NCBI GenBank assembly: GCA_035524595.1 | Contig: DATKOP010000050.1 | Location: 1-64,000, forward strand | DNA from: CAIKZZ01 sp035524595 | GTDB lineage: Bacteria > Pseudomonadota > Gammaproteobacteria > Steroidobacterales > Steroidobacteraceae | DNA length: 64,000 nucleotides | Direction of reading: 5' to 3' | In this document: positions 54,448-64,000 of the stretch, piece after piece | Layout: every line of letters starts with the position of its first letter | Numbering within the stretch: the first letter of the stretch is position 1 | The notes under the pieces: model-generated | Seen by the model: the letters and a program-made list of their open reading frames with translations, nothing else | The model's database searches: none | Told to the model about the DNA's origin: nothing | Made by a program: the position numbers and the translations under genes

Positions 54448-55332
54448 GTGAGCGGGGGTGCGGGCTCGGCGCCGGCGGCGCTCGAGGTCGTCGCCGGCGC
54501 GCTCGTCGACGCGCACGGGCGGGTGCTGATCGCCGCGCGCCCGCCCGGCAAGAGCTTCGCCGGCCGCTGGGAGTTCCCCGGCGGCAAGCGCGACCCGGGC
54601 GAGCCGGCGCGCGATGCGCTCGCGCGCGAGCTGCGCGAGGAGCTCGGCGTCGAGGTGCTCGCCGCGGCGCCCTTGCTCGCGGTCACCCATCGCTATCCGG
54701 GCGCGCGCGCGCCGGTGCACATCGACTGCTGGCGGGTCAGCGCCTGGCGGGGGACGCCCGCGCCGCTCGACGGCCAGCAGCTGCGCTGGTGCTCGCGCAC
54801 CGAGCTCGCCGGCGCCGACCTGCTCGAGGCCGACCGCGCGATCGTGACCGCGCTCGTGCTGCCGCCGCGCTTCGTGCGCGTGCCGGCCGACGAGCCGCTC
54901 GCCGAGCGCGTGCCGTCGGCGCCGCGCAGCGAGCGCGTCGCCTGGCTGGTCAACGCGCTGCCGGCGGACGCCGGCGTCGTGCGCCGGCTCGAGGAGCACG
55001 GCGACCTCGTGTTCGTGCTCGATCCGCAGGCACCGCCCGCGGCCGGCGCCGGCTGCGTCTACAGCGCACCGCACGCCTTCGGCGCCGCCGCCGCCGGCCG
55101 CGCGCTCGGCGGGCGCCTGGTGCGCGACGCCGCGGCCGCGGCCGCGGCCGCCGCCGCCGGCGCCGACTTCCTGCTGGTGCCGGGGCGGCGCCACGAGCCC
55201 GCGACGCTCGCCGGCATCGCCGGCGCCGGCCTGCCGTGGTACCTCGACGTCGAGGCGGGCGGCGCGGACGCCGGGGCGCCGGCCACCGGCCGGCTGTGGT
55301 GGGGCGCGGCCCTGCCGGTCGGCCGCCTGTGA
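54448..55332 (+). CDS. mutT: Nudix hydrolase (MutT type) with degenerate ThiE-like domain
   Basis: N-terminal Nudix domain (about 10-135), which in MutT clears 8-oxo-dGTP; the Nudix box GX5EX7REUXEEXGU is complete from Gly46 to Val68. The C-terminal half (about 145-294) aligns in layout with the thiamine-phosphate-synthase (ThiE) domain fused to MutT in many gammaproteobacteria, but here it is shortened: a run of ten alanines, then GADFLLVPGRR where ThiE has a phosphate-binding loop. GTG start, ten bases after secA. Confidence 0.85.
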   Translation: MSGGAGSAPAALEVVAGALVDAHGRVLIAARPPGKSFAGRWEFPGGKRDPGEPARDALARELREELGVEVLAAAPLLAVTHRYPGARAPVHIDCWRVSAWRGTPAPLDGQQLRWCSRTELAGADLLEADRAIVTALVLPPRFVRVPADEPLAERVPSAPRSERVAWLVNALPADAGVVRRLEEHGDLVFVLDPQAPPAAGAGCVYSAPHAFGAAAAGRALGGRLVRDAAAAAAAAAAGADFLLVPGRRHEPATLAGIAGAGLPWYLDVEAGGADAGAPATGRLWWGAALPVGRL

Positions 55333-55339
55333 GCGCCGG

Positions 55340-57549
55340 CTACTCGAGCGTCGCGACCTCGAGGTCCACCTGCGCCGAGGCGAGCTCGGCGACGATCAGC
55401 GAGCGGCCGTCCGCGGCGAGCGTGAGGCCCGAGTCCGGCATCAGCCCCGGCAGCGCCGCGCCGAGGTACAGGCGCCCGTCGAGCAGCGAGTAGCGCGCGA
55501 GCCGCGGCGGGCCCTCGGCCGGGCGGGTCACGAACCAGATCGCCTCGGCGCCGACGTCCCAGTTGCGAAAGTCCTCCGGCGCGAACTCCGCCGACACCAG
55601 CGTGTCGTCGCCGCCGGGCTCGCGGCCGCGCAGCCACAGGCCGCGGCGGTCGGGGCGGACGAAGTACAGCGAATCCCCGCCGCGCGACTCGATCGCCGCG
55701 AGCCCGCCGGCGGCGGTCAGCTGCTCCGGCACGCCCTCGCCCGGCCACGGCCGGCGCCACAGCTGCGATAGCCCGGTGCGCGAGGAGCCGAAGTACAGCC
55801 AGCGGCCGTCGTGCGAGAACGACGGCGCGCGGCTCCTGCCGTCGTCGGTCACGCGCCGCGCGGCGCCGCTCGCGACCTCCACGACCCAGACGTCGAGCGC
55901 GGCGTCGCGGCTCGCGGCGAAGGCGACGAAGCGCCCGTCGGGCGACCAGCGCGGCGCCTCGAGGTAGTCGAAGGCCTCGCTGCCGAGCGGCCGCGCCTCG
56001 CCGCCGGCGGCCGGCGCGAGGCGCAGCTGCTCGCGCCCGCCCTGGTTCGAGACGAACACCACCTGGCTTCGGTCCGGCGACAGCTGCGCGCCGCGCTCGA
56101 GCGCCCCGGCGTCGCGCCACGCGGCCTCTGCCGGCGCCGCGGCGTCGAGCGGCAGCCGCGCCAGCCGGCTGGTCAGGTGCCAGCGCTCGTAGGCGAGCGC
56201 CCGGCCGTCGTTGCTGAGCGCCGGCGCGCGCAGCGGCTCGGGGCGCGACAGCAGCGGCTGCGGCGCCGTGCCGTTGACCCGCGAGCGCCACAGCGCGTCG
56301 CGGCCGGCGCGCGGCGAGGCGAAGATCAGGCTGAGGCCGGCCGGCTCCCAGGCGCCGCCCGCGGTCGGCAGGAAGTCGCGGGTCAGCCGCTCCGGCAGGT
56401 TGCCGCCGAGCTCGAGCAGCATCAGGTCCGCCGCGCCCGGCGCGCGCGTGCGCACGAACGCGAGGCGCCGCCCCGTCGGCGCGAGCGCCGGGCTCGTGTC
56501 GCCCGGCATCCCGACCACCGGGTTGGTGACGCCGACCATGCGCGAGTCGGCGATGGCGACCGAGACCAGCTGCGTCGGCATCGTCCAGGCGGCGCGGTGC
56601 GCGTAGATGAGCGCGCTGCCGTCGCGCAGCCAGGCCATCGGCCCGCCGCCGCCGAAGTCGCAGTCGCCGAGCAGGCGCATCTCGCCGCCGCCGGGCGGGA
56701 TCGCGAGCACCGCGCAGCTCGACTCGGTGCGCCGCTGGAATGCGATCAGGTCGCCGCGCGGCGACCAGGCCGGGAAGCCGTCGCTGCCGCCGCCGGCCGT
56801 GAGCGGCCGCGGCGCACCGCCCGTGGGCGCGCGCAGGTAGAGCTTCTGCGTGCCGTCGGGCCGGCGCCAGCTGTAGACGAGCTGGCGGCCGTCCGGCGAG
56901 AAGCTCGGGCTCGTCTTGGCGCCGGGCTCGGTGGCGAGCGCGCTGACGCCGCTCACCCGGCCGAGCAGCACGACGTGGCCCTGGTTGCTGATCACGATCA
57001 GCAGCGCCGAGATCGCGATCACGGCCGCGCCGGCGACGCCGATCGCGAGCCCGCGGCGCTTGCCGCGCCTGAGGAAGTTCTCGACGCCGGTCGGGTTGTC
57101 GAGCAGCACGTCGGCCGCCGGCGTGCGCCGGCCGCGGCCCGGGTCCGGCGCGCCGACCTCGAGCACGAAGGCGTCGCCGGGCGCGTTCACGATGCGCACC
57201 GCGCCGTCCTCGGAGAACGCGCGCCTCAAGAAGCTGAGGCAGCGCCTGAGCTTGTCGTGGTTCTGCCCCTCCGCCCCCGGCCCGAACACCCGCAGCTCCA
57301 GCTGCTCGCGGTTGACGCCGCCGGGCGGGCGCTCGGCGAGGATCAGGAGCACCAGCAGCGTCTGCGGCTCGAGCGCGAGGATCCGGTCCGCCTTGGTCAT
57401 GCGGCCGAGCGCGGGGCGCACGCGCCAGGTGCCGAGGTCGAAGTCGGCGACGCCGGCCGGGTCCGGCGGCGGCGCCACCGGGCCGACCGGCTTCTTGACC
57501 GGGCGGCCGAACTGCGTGCGCCGGCCGAGCTCGAGGTAGGTCGGGCGCT

Positions 57550-57553
<4 letters not shown>
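55340..57553 (-). CDS. Winged-helix / transmembrane / TolB-propeller protein
   Basis: 737 residues. A cytoplasmic OmpR/CadC-type winged helix lies at about 38-125 (FDLGTWRVRPALGRM, LELRVFGPG, RIVNAPGDAFVL), a single transmembrane segment at about 168-190, then a large periplasmic beta-propeller made of TolB/PD40 repeats (SPSFSPDGRQLVYSW, PAWSPRGDLIAFQ, PRWSPDGRFVAFA, SFSHDGRWLYFG). Topology recalls CadC/ToxR one-component regulators that sense outside and bind DNA inside. Its ATG overlaps the stop of the upstream prolyl oligopeptidase gene (ATGA), so they are made together. Its target genes and signal are unknown. Confidence 0.85.
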
Positions 57554-59781
<2,228 letters not shown>

Positions 59782-59807
59782 GGCGCATCGACTCCGACGG
59801 GGTCGCA

Positions 59808-59816
59808 ATTCTAGCA
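59808..59816 (-). promoter_or_regulatory. Extended -10 promoter of the S9 peptidase pair
   Basis: On the minus strand TGC-TAGAAT, an extended -10 about 27 bases upstream of the peptidase ATG, in an AT-rich patch. No -35 match. Confidence 0.5.
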
Positions 59817-59828
59817 GACCGGTCCCGC

Positions 59829-59848
59829 GCGCCCGGGTTCCCGGGCGC
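59829..59848 (-). terminator. GC hairpin after the glutathione transferase gene
   Basis: A perfect 9-base-pair inverted repeat GCGCCCGGG/CCCGGGCGC with a TT centre, three bases beyond the transferase stop and just upstream of the peptidase promoter. No U-tract. Confidence 0.4.
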
Positions 59849-59851
59849 CGC

Positions 59852-60460
59852 TCAGGCGCGCGCGCTCGGCCGCGCGTGCACGGTCTCGTACCAGCGCCTG
59901 AGCGCCGGCCGCGCCTCGCCGACGCGCAGCCCCGACGGCTTGCCGAAGTCGACCGCCGTGTAGGCGACGACGTCGGCCATCGTGAAGCGGTCGCTCGCGA
60001 CCCAGTCGCGCGCCGCGAGCCAAGCGTCGAGGGCGTCGTACTCGGCGAGCACCGCCGCGCGCTGCAGCTCGCCCCACGCCGGGACCTGCGTCAGGCGCGT
60101 CGCCCAGAACGGATGGCAGTTGCGAAACACCGCGGTCGTCGGCACGTACAGCCGGTACAGCAGCCGGTCGATCCAGCGGTTGACCTCGGCGCGCTCCTCG
60201 GGCCCGCGCCCGAACAGGTTCGGCTCGGGGTGCCGCTCCTCGAGCCAGCGGCAGATCGCGAGCGACTCGGTGAGCCGGCTGCCGTCGTCGCGCTCGAGCG
60301 TCGGCAGCTCGGCGAGCGGGTTGACCGCGAGGTAGTCGGGGGCGCGGTTCGCGCCGGCGGCGATGTCGACCTCGACGAGCTCGAGCGCGAGCCCCTTCTC
60401 GGCGGCGTACATGCGCACGCGCCGCGGGCTCGGCGCGTGGCGGTTGGTGTAGAGCTTCAG
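59852..60460 (-). CDS. Glutathione S-transferase family protein, probable CTG start
   Basis: 202 residues. The thioredoxin-like N-domain begins KLYTNRHAPSPRRVRM and has NPLAELPTLERDDG and LTESLAICRWLEERHP, the glutathione site; the helical C-domain includes FTMADVVAYTAVDF. No ATG, GTG or TTG lies where homologues start (M-K-L-Y): the codon there is CTG at 60460-60458. It has GGAGGA six bases upstream and overlaps the yacG stop as CTGA. An internal ATG would remove the first beta strand. Coupled to yacG; substrate unknown. Confidence 0.85.
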   Translation of the reverse strand: MKLYTNRHAPSPRRVRMYAAEKGLALELVEVDIAAGANRAPDYLAVNPLAELPTLERDDGSRLTESLAICRWLEERHPEPNLFGRGPEERAEVNRWIDRLLYRLYVPTTAVFRNCHPFWATRLTQVPAWGELQRAAVLAEYDALDAWLAARDWVASDRFTMADVVAYTAVDFGKPSGLRVGEARPALRRWYETVHARPSARA

Positions 60461-60651
60461 GGGGCGTCCTCCGGCTTGTCGGCCTCGGCGTCGGGGAGCG
60501 CGCTCTCGCCGGGGATCGCATGCCGCTCGGTCAGCCAGCCGCCGAGGTCGACGAGCCGGCAGCGCTCGCTGCAGAACGGCCGCCACGGGCTGCCCGGCGC
60601 GGGGCGGAAGGCGCGCCCGCAGTGCGGGCACTTGCGCAGCGGCGCGCTCAT
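60457..60651 (-). CDS. yacG: DNA gyrase inhibitor YacG
   Basis: 64-residue zinc protein that in E. coli binds GyrB and blocks DNA binding. The four zinc cysteines are Cys8, Cys11, Cys27 and Cys31 (CPHC, CSERC), followed by the conserved RLVDLGGWLTE. Ten bases downstream of zapD; the stop overlaps the proposed start of the glutathione transferase. Confidence 0.94.
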   Translation of the reverse strand: MSAPLRKCPHCGRAFRPAPGSPWRPFCSERCRLVDLGGWLTERHAIPGESALPDAEADKPEDAP

Positions 60652-60661
60652 TGGCGCGCGC

Positions 60662-61468
60662 TCAGGTGCAGCAGGTCAGCACGAAGGGCACGTCGACCGG
60701 TGCCTGCAGCGGCCGGTTGTCGGCGTCCACCCACGACAGGAAGCGGATCGCGCAGCGATGGTGGCTGCCGCTGATCTCGGGGTAGAGATCGCTGTCGCCC
60801 GGCAGCGTGATGCGGATCAGCTGGATCGGCGTCTCGCGCTCGAAGGCGATCTGGTAGCTGCCGCCGGTCGCGACCTCGCGCCGCGGCCGGGCGTTCTCGC
60901 GCGTGACCCAGAGCAGGTCGGAGACGCTCTCGCACAGCGGCCGCAGCGTCGCCAGCCAGTTGGCGAAGTCCGCCTGGCGGGCCTCGGCGGCGAGGTTCAG
61001 CCAGTGGTAGTAGTCCGGCAGGTCGAACTCGCAGGTGCCGCCCGGGATCGCGCTGCGGTGCTTGATCGCGGCCAGGAACTCGCTGTCCCTGAGCCGCGAC
61101 ATCGCCGTGCTCGAGGTCGCCTGCAGCTCGTCGCGGCGCTGCGCCAGGCGCGTGACCACCGAGCGCAGCCGGCCGGTGTCGACGCCGGGCCGGTTCTGGA
61201 ACTCCCGCAAGAGCGCCATCTGCCGCTCGAGGTCCTTGAGCACGTCGCTGCGCGGGTCGCCGCGCGCGGTGATCGCAAGGATCTCGAGCAGGCTCGACAC
61301 CGCCGCGCGGCTCGACCACGGCGCCGGCGTCTGGTTGTGGTAGACCGCCTGCTGGTAGAGGAACTCCAGCCGCAGGAAGGTCCGCATCCGCTCGTTGAGC
61401 GGCTGCTCGAACACGACCGTGCGGCGGGCCGCGAGGGCGTCGGGCTCGATCGGGGCCATCGGCTGCAT
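60662..61468 (-). CDS. zapD: Cell division protein ZapD
   Basis: Cytoplasmic protein that cross-links FtsZ filaments by binding the FtsZ C-terminal peptide. 268 residues (DUF1342). Conserved blocks: FEQPLNERMRTFLRLEFLYQQ near residue 20, GYYHWLN-like DYYHWLN and the basic region of the second half. ATG at 61468; a second Met lies three codons in. Found with coaE and yacG as usual in gammaproteobacteria. Confidence 0.94.
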   Translation of the reverse strand: MQPMAPIEPDALAARRTVVFEQPLNERMRTFLRLEFLYQQAVYHNQTPAPWSSRAAVSSLLEILAITARGDPRSDVLKDLERQMALLREFQNRPGVDTGRLRSVVTRLAQRRDELQATSSTAMSRLRDSEFLAAIKHRSAIPGGTCEFDLPDYYHWLNLAAEARQADFANWLATLRPLCESVSDLLWVTRENARPRREVATGGSYQIAFERETPIQLIRITLPGDSDLYPEISGSHHRCAIRFLSWVDADNRPLQAPVDVPFVLTCCT

Positions 61469-61537
61469 CCCCGTATTCTGCGCGCCGGCCCGGGAGGCCG
61501 TAAACCCGTTTGTGGGCCCGCCGCGCGCCGTCGCCAG

Positions 61538-62161
61538 TCAGCGACGGCGGCTGCCGGGATCGCGCGCGAGGGCGAGGTAGCGCTCGTGCAGCCGCCCCAC
61601 CGCGGCCTCGAGCTCGGCGAGCGTGCCGCGGTTGTCGAGCACGTCGTCCGCCACCGCGAGCCGGGACGCGCGCCCGGCCTGGGCGGCGAGGATCGCGTCG
61701 GCACCGGCCGGGCTCTCGCCGTCGCGCTCGACGAGGCGCGCGCGCTGGGTCTCCGGCGCCGCGTCCACGACCAGCACGCGGTCGTAGTCCGCGGCCTGGC
61801 CGCTCTCGACCAGCAGCGGGATCGCGACCACCACGTACGGCGCGGTGGCGGCGGCGACCGCGGCCGCGGTGGCCGCCCGGATCGCGGGGTGCAGGATCGC
61901 CTCGAGCCGGCGCCGGCGCCCCTCGTCGGCGAACACGAGCGTGCGCAGCCGGCGGCGGTCGAGGCGCCCGTCGGGCCCCAGGATCCCGGGCCCGAACTCG
62001 GCGACCACGGCCGCGAGCTCGGGGCGGCCGGGCTCGACCAGCTCGCGCGCCAGCCGGTCGGTATCGACGATCGGGACGCCGAGGCGCGCGAAGGCCGCGC
62101 TCACGGCGCTCTTGCCGCTCGCGATGCCGCCGGTCAGGGCCACCTTGAGCGGTGCGGCCAT
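61538..62161 (-). CDS. coaE: Dephospho-CoA kinase
   Basis: Last step of coenzyme A synthesis. 207 residues. P-loop LTGGIASGKS is at about 9-18, DTDRLARELV, VVAIPLLVESG and the LID-region VERDGESPAGADAILAAQ follow. ATG at 62161, five bases downstream of the pilD stop. Confidence 0.95.
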   Translation of the reverse strand: MAAPLKVALTGGIASGKSAVSAAFARLGVPIVDTDRLARELVEPGRPELAAVVAEFGPGILGPDGRLDRRRLRTLVFADEGRRRRLEAILHPAIRAATAAAVAAATAPYVVVAIPLLVESGQAADYDRVLVVDAAPETQRARLVERDGESPAGADAILAAQAGRASRLAVADDVLDNRGTLAELEAAVGRLHERYLALARDPGSRRR

Positions 62162-62166
62162 CGGGC

Positions 62167-63060
62167 TCAGCGGGCGAGGCGCCACCACGGGGCCACGAGC
62201 TCGTGCGGCCACATCATCACGAGCCAGCCGGCCACCGCGAGGTAGGGGCCGAAGGGGATCGGCACGCCGCGCTGGTGGCGCCGAAGCGCGATCAGCGACA
62301 GGCCGAGCAGCGCGCCGCTGGCCGCCGACAGGAGGATCACTGGCAGCAGCATCTGCCAGCCGAGCCACGCGCCGAGCGCGGCGTACAGCTTGAAGTCGCC
62401 GTAGCCCATGCCCTCCTTGCCGGTCACGAGCCGAAAGAGCTGGTACACGCTCCACAGGCTCGCGTAGCCGAAGGCGGCGCCGAGCACCGCGCTCCTGAGG
62501 TCGACCGGCACGGCGGCCGCGCCGCGGCCGAGGTAGGCCGCCGCGAGCAGCCCGAGCCAGAGCAGCGGCTGCGTCAGGCTGTCGGGCAGGTACTGGGTGT
62601 CGAGGTCGATGCCGGTCAGCGCGATCAGCGTCCAGGTGATGACGAGCGCGCAGCCGCCGTCCCAGCCGAAGCCGAAGCGCCAGGCGACCAGCGCCGAGAG
62701 CGCGCCGGTCGCGAGCTCAACGAGCGGATAGCGCGCCGAGATCGGCTCCCGGCAGCGGGCGCAGCGGCCGCCGAGCGCGAGCCAGCTCAGCACCGGGATG
62801 TTCTGCAGCGCGGTGATCGGCGCGCCGCACTTCGGGCAGGCGGAGCGCGGCGTGACGAGGTTGTAGGCGGGCGCGGCGACGACCGGCGCGGGCGCCGGCG
62901 CCGCGGCGAGCTCGGCGCACTGCGCCCGCCACTCGGCCTCCATGATCTTCGGCAGGCGGTGGATCACGACGTTGAGGAAGCTGCCGATCAGCAGCCCGAG
63001 GAGCCCGGCGCACGCGGCATAGAGCGCGGCCGAGCCCCTGAGCAGCGCGATCAGTTCCAC
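62167..63060 (-). CDS. pilD: Prepilin peptidase / N-methyltransferase PilD
   Basis: Membrane aspartyl protease that cleaves and N-methylates type IV pilins and type II secretion pseudopilins. 297 residues, about eight membrane segments. The cytoplasmic zinc loop has Cys75, Cys78, Cys100 and Cys103. Catalytic aspartates lie in GIDLDTQYLPD (about Asp152) and GYGDFK (Asp222). Downstream of pilC by 37 bases. Confidence 0.95.
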   Translation of the reverse strand: MELIALLRGSAALYAACAGLLGLLIGSFLNVVIHRLPKIMEAEWRAQCAELAAAPAPAPVVAAPAYNLVTPRSACPKCGAPITALQNIPVLSWLALGGRCARCREPISARYPLVELATGALSALVAWRFGFGWDGGCALVITWTLIALTGIDLDTQYLPDSLTQPLLWLGLLAAAYLGRGAAAVPVDLRSAVLGAAFGYASLWSVYQLFRLVTGKEGMGYGDFKLYAALGAWLGWQMLLPVILLSAASGALLGLSLIALRRHQRGVPIPFGPYLAVAGWLVMMWPHELVAPWWRLAR

Positions 63061-63097
63061 GCGCGATCCGCGCTCGCGGCGGGCACCGCGCCGCGCG

Positions 63098-64000
63098 TCA
63101 GACGACCGATCCGAGCTTGAAGATGGGCAGGTACATCGCGATCACGAGGCCGCCGACCAGCACGCCCAGGATCGCCATGATCAGCGGCTCGAGCAGGCTC
63201 GACATCGCGTCGACCGCGGCGTCGACCTCCTGCTCGTAGAAGTCCGCGACCTTGCCCGCCATCTGGTCGAGCGAGCCGGATTCCTCGCCGACCGCGATCA
63301 TCTGGTTGACCATGTTCGGAAAGAGGCCGGTGTTGTCCATCGCGCGCTGCAGGCGCTGGCCGGTCGAGACCTCGTCCTTCATGCGCAGCACGGCGTCCTG
63401 GTAGACGATGTTGCCGGTGGCGCCCGCCACCGAGGTCAGCGCCTCGACGAGCGGCACGCCGGCCGCGAAGGTGGTCGACAGCGTGCGCGCGTAGCGCGCG
63501 ATCGCGGCCTTCCTGAGGATCGGGCCGATGATCGGCGTCTTCAGCATCGTGCGGTCGAGCCACTCGCGCATCTTGCGCGAGCGCTGCTTGAAGTAGAAGA
63601 ACGCGTAGCCGCCGCCGCCGGCCACGAGCGCCAGCATCCAGCCCTGCGACTGGACGAACTTCGACATGTTGATGACCATCTGCGTGAACGCCGGCAGGTC
63701 GGCGCCGAAGCCCTTGAACAGGCTCTCGAACTGCGGGATCACGAAGATCAGCAGGATCACGGTGACGATCACCGCGACCGCGAGCACCGCGGCCGGGTAG
63801 AACAGCGCCTTCTTGATCTTCTTCTTGATCGCCTCGGTCTTTTCCTTGTAGGTCGCGATCTTGTCGAGCAGCGTCTCGAGGGCGCCGGCCTGCTCGCCGG
63901 CCTCGACCAGGTTGACCGACAGGTCGTCGAAGTAGAGCGGGTGCTTGGCGAAGGCCTCGTGCAGCGTCGAGCCGCCCTCGATCTGCGACTTGACGTCGAG
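63098..64000 (-). CDS. pilC: Type IV pilus inner-membrane platform protein PilC, C-terminal part (cut by window edge)
   Basis: Platform protein on which pilins are assembled, next to ATPase PilB. The frame is open to the right edge, so the N-terminus lies outside; 300 residues plus the stop are visible. Two GspF repeats are seen: LYFDDLSVNLVEAGEQAGALETLLDK and the later GLFPNMVNQMIAVGEESGSLDQM, with membrane segments after each. pilB is expected upstream, to the right. Confidence 0.95.
   Translation of the reverse strand, partial: LDVKSQIEGGSTLHEAFAKHPLYFDDLSVNLVEAGEQAGALETLLDKIATYKEKTEAIKKKIKKALFYPAAVLAVAVIVTVILLIFVIPQFESLFKGFGADLPAFTQMVINMSKFVQSQGWMLALVAGGGGYAFFYFKQRSRKMREWLDRTMLKTPIIGPILRKAAIARYARTLSTTFAAGVPLVEALTSVAGATGNIVYQDAVLRMKDEVSTGQRLQRAMDNTGLFPNMVNQMIAVGEESGSLDQMAGKVADFYEQEVDAAVDAMSSLLEPLIMAILGVLVGGLVIAMYLPIFKLGSVV

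Noticed and set aside
55130..55165. GCGGCC-type simple repeat as a possible insertion or phase-variable tract
   Set aside because: It encodes the alanine run of the Nudix protein in frame; repeats of this kind are common in GC-rich coding DNA and no variation can be judged from one sequence.
59852..60460. The glutathione-transferase-fold gene as a displaced sspA
   Set aside because: Its N-terminal motif and NPLAELPTL block fit ordinary glutathione transferases, and it is coupled to yacG, not to ribosomal protein or sspB genes.

Overview
The window is a very GC-rich (by eye above 70 %) chromosomal segment of a gammaproteobacterium. The evidence is gene order: kdsD-kdsC-lptC-lptA-lptB-rpoN-hpf-rapZ, ibaG-murA-algW, petABC-sspB, lpoA/rsmI-rnpB, the full dcw cluster mraZ to ftsZ, lpxC, dciA, an M23 peptidase, secA, mutT, yacG-zapD-coaE-pilD-pilC. 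From memory this is the order seen in Pseudomonas and related gammaproteobacteria, and ZapD, PGK and LpxC are also of gammaproteobacterial type. The order or family cannot be fixed from the sequence alone. No mobile elements, CRISPR arrays, tRNAs or rRNAs were seen, so this is core rather than accessory DNA.

Layout. 1-6.4 kb: metK (leftward, cut by the edge) diverges from a central-carbon operon tkt-gap-pgk-pyk. 6.4-14.4 kb: less conserved genes for a penicillin-acylase-type Ntn hydrolase, a TPR aspartyl-hydroxylase-like dioxygenase, a MoxR ATPase with a VWA partner, an exported peroxiredoxin and a patatin-like lipase. 14.3-20.6 kb: leftward operon for Kdo synthesis and LPS transport (kdsD, kdsC, lptCAB), then sigma-54, hibernation factor and RapZ. 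20.8-23.5 kb: ibaG and murA, then a DegS/AlgW protease on the other strand. 23.7-27.5 kb: cytochrome bc1 operon petABC, sspB and a DUF938 methyltransferase. 27.5-31 kb: lipoprotein LpoA diverging from rsmI, then RNase P RNA. 31-50 kb: the dcw cluster, almost every gene joined to the next by an ATGA or GTGA overlap, then lpxC. 49.8-55.3 kb: dciA diverging from a c-di-GMP riboswitch, M23 peptidase, secA and a Nudix hydrolase. 55.3-64 kb: leftward genes pilC, pilD, coaE, zapD, yacG, a glutathione transferase, a prolyl oligopeptidase and a winged-helix/TolB-propeller membrane protein.

The genes form an envelope-building set: precursors (murA, murC-F, mraY, murG, ddl, lpxC, kdsCD), LPS transport (lptABC), septation (ftsL/I/W/Q/A/Z, zapD), wall remodelling (M23, LpoA), export (secA) and envelope stress (AlgW).

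The most notable signals are a c-di-GMP-I riboswitch ahead of the M23 peptidase; three exactly spaced MraZ operator boxes between a textbook promoter and mraZ; a probable CTG start codon for the glutathione transferase, overlapping the yacG stop; a translationally coupled peptidase and membrane winged-helix/propeller pair inserted in a conserved locus; a degenerate ThiE-like tail on the Nudix protein; a small ORF with a strong Shine-Dalgarno sequence linking ftsZ to lpxC; and the absence from their usual places of ptsN, mlaFEDCB, sspA and diaA/yraN.
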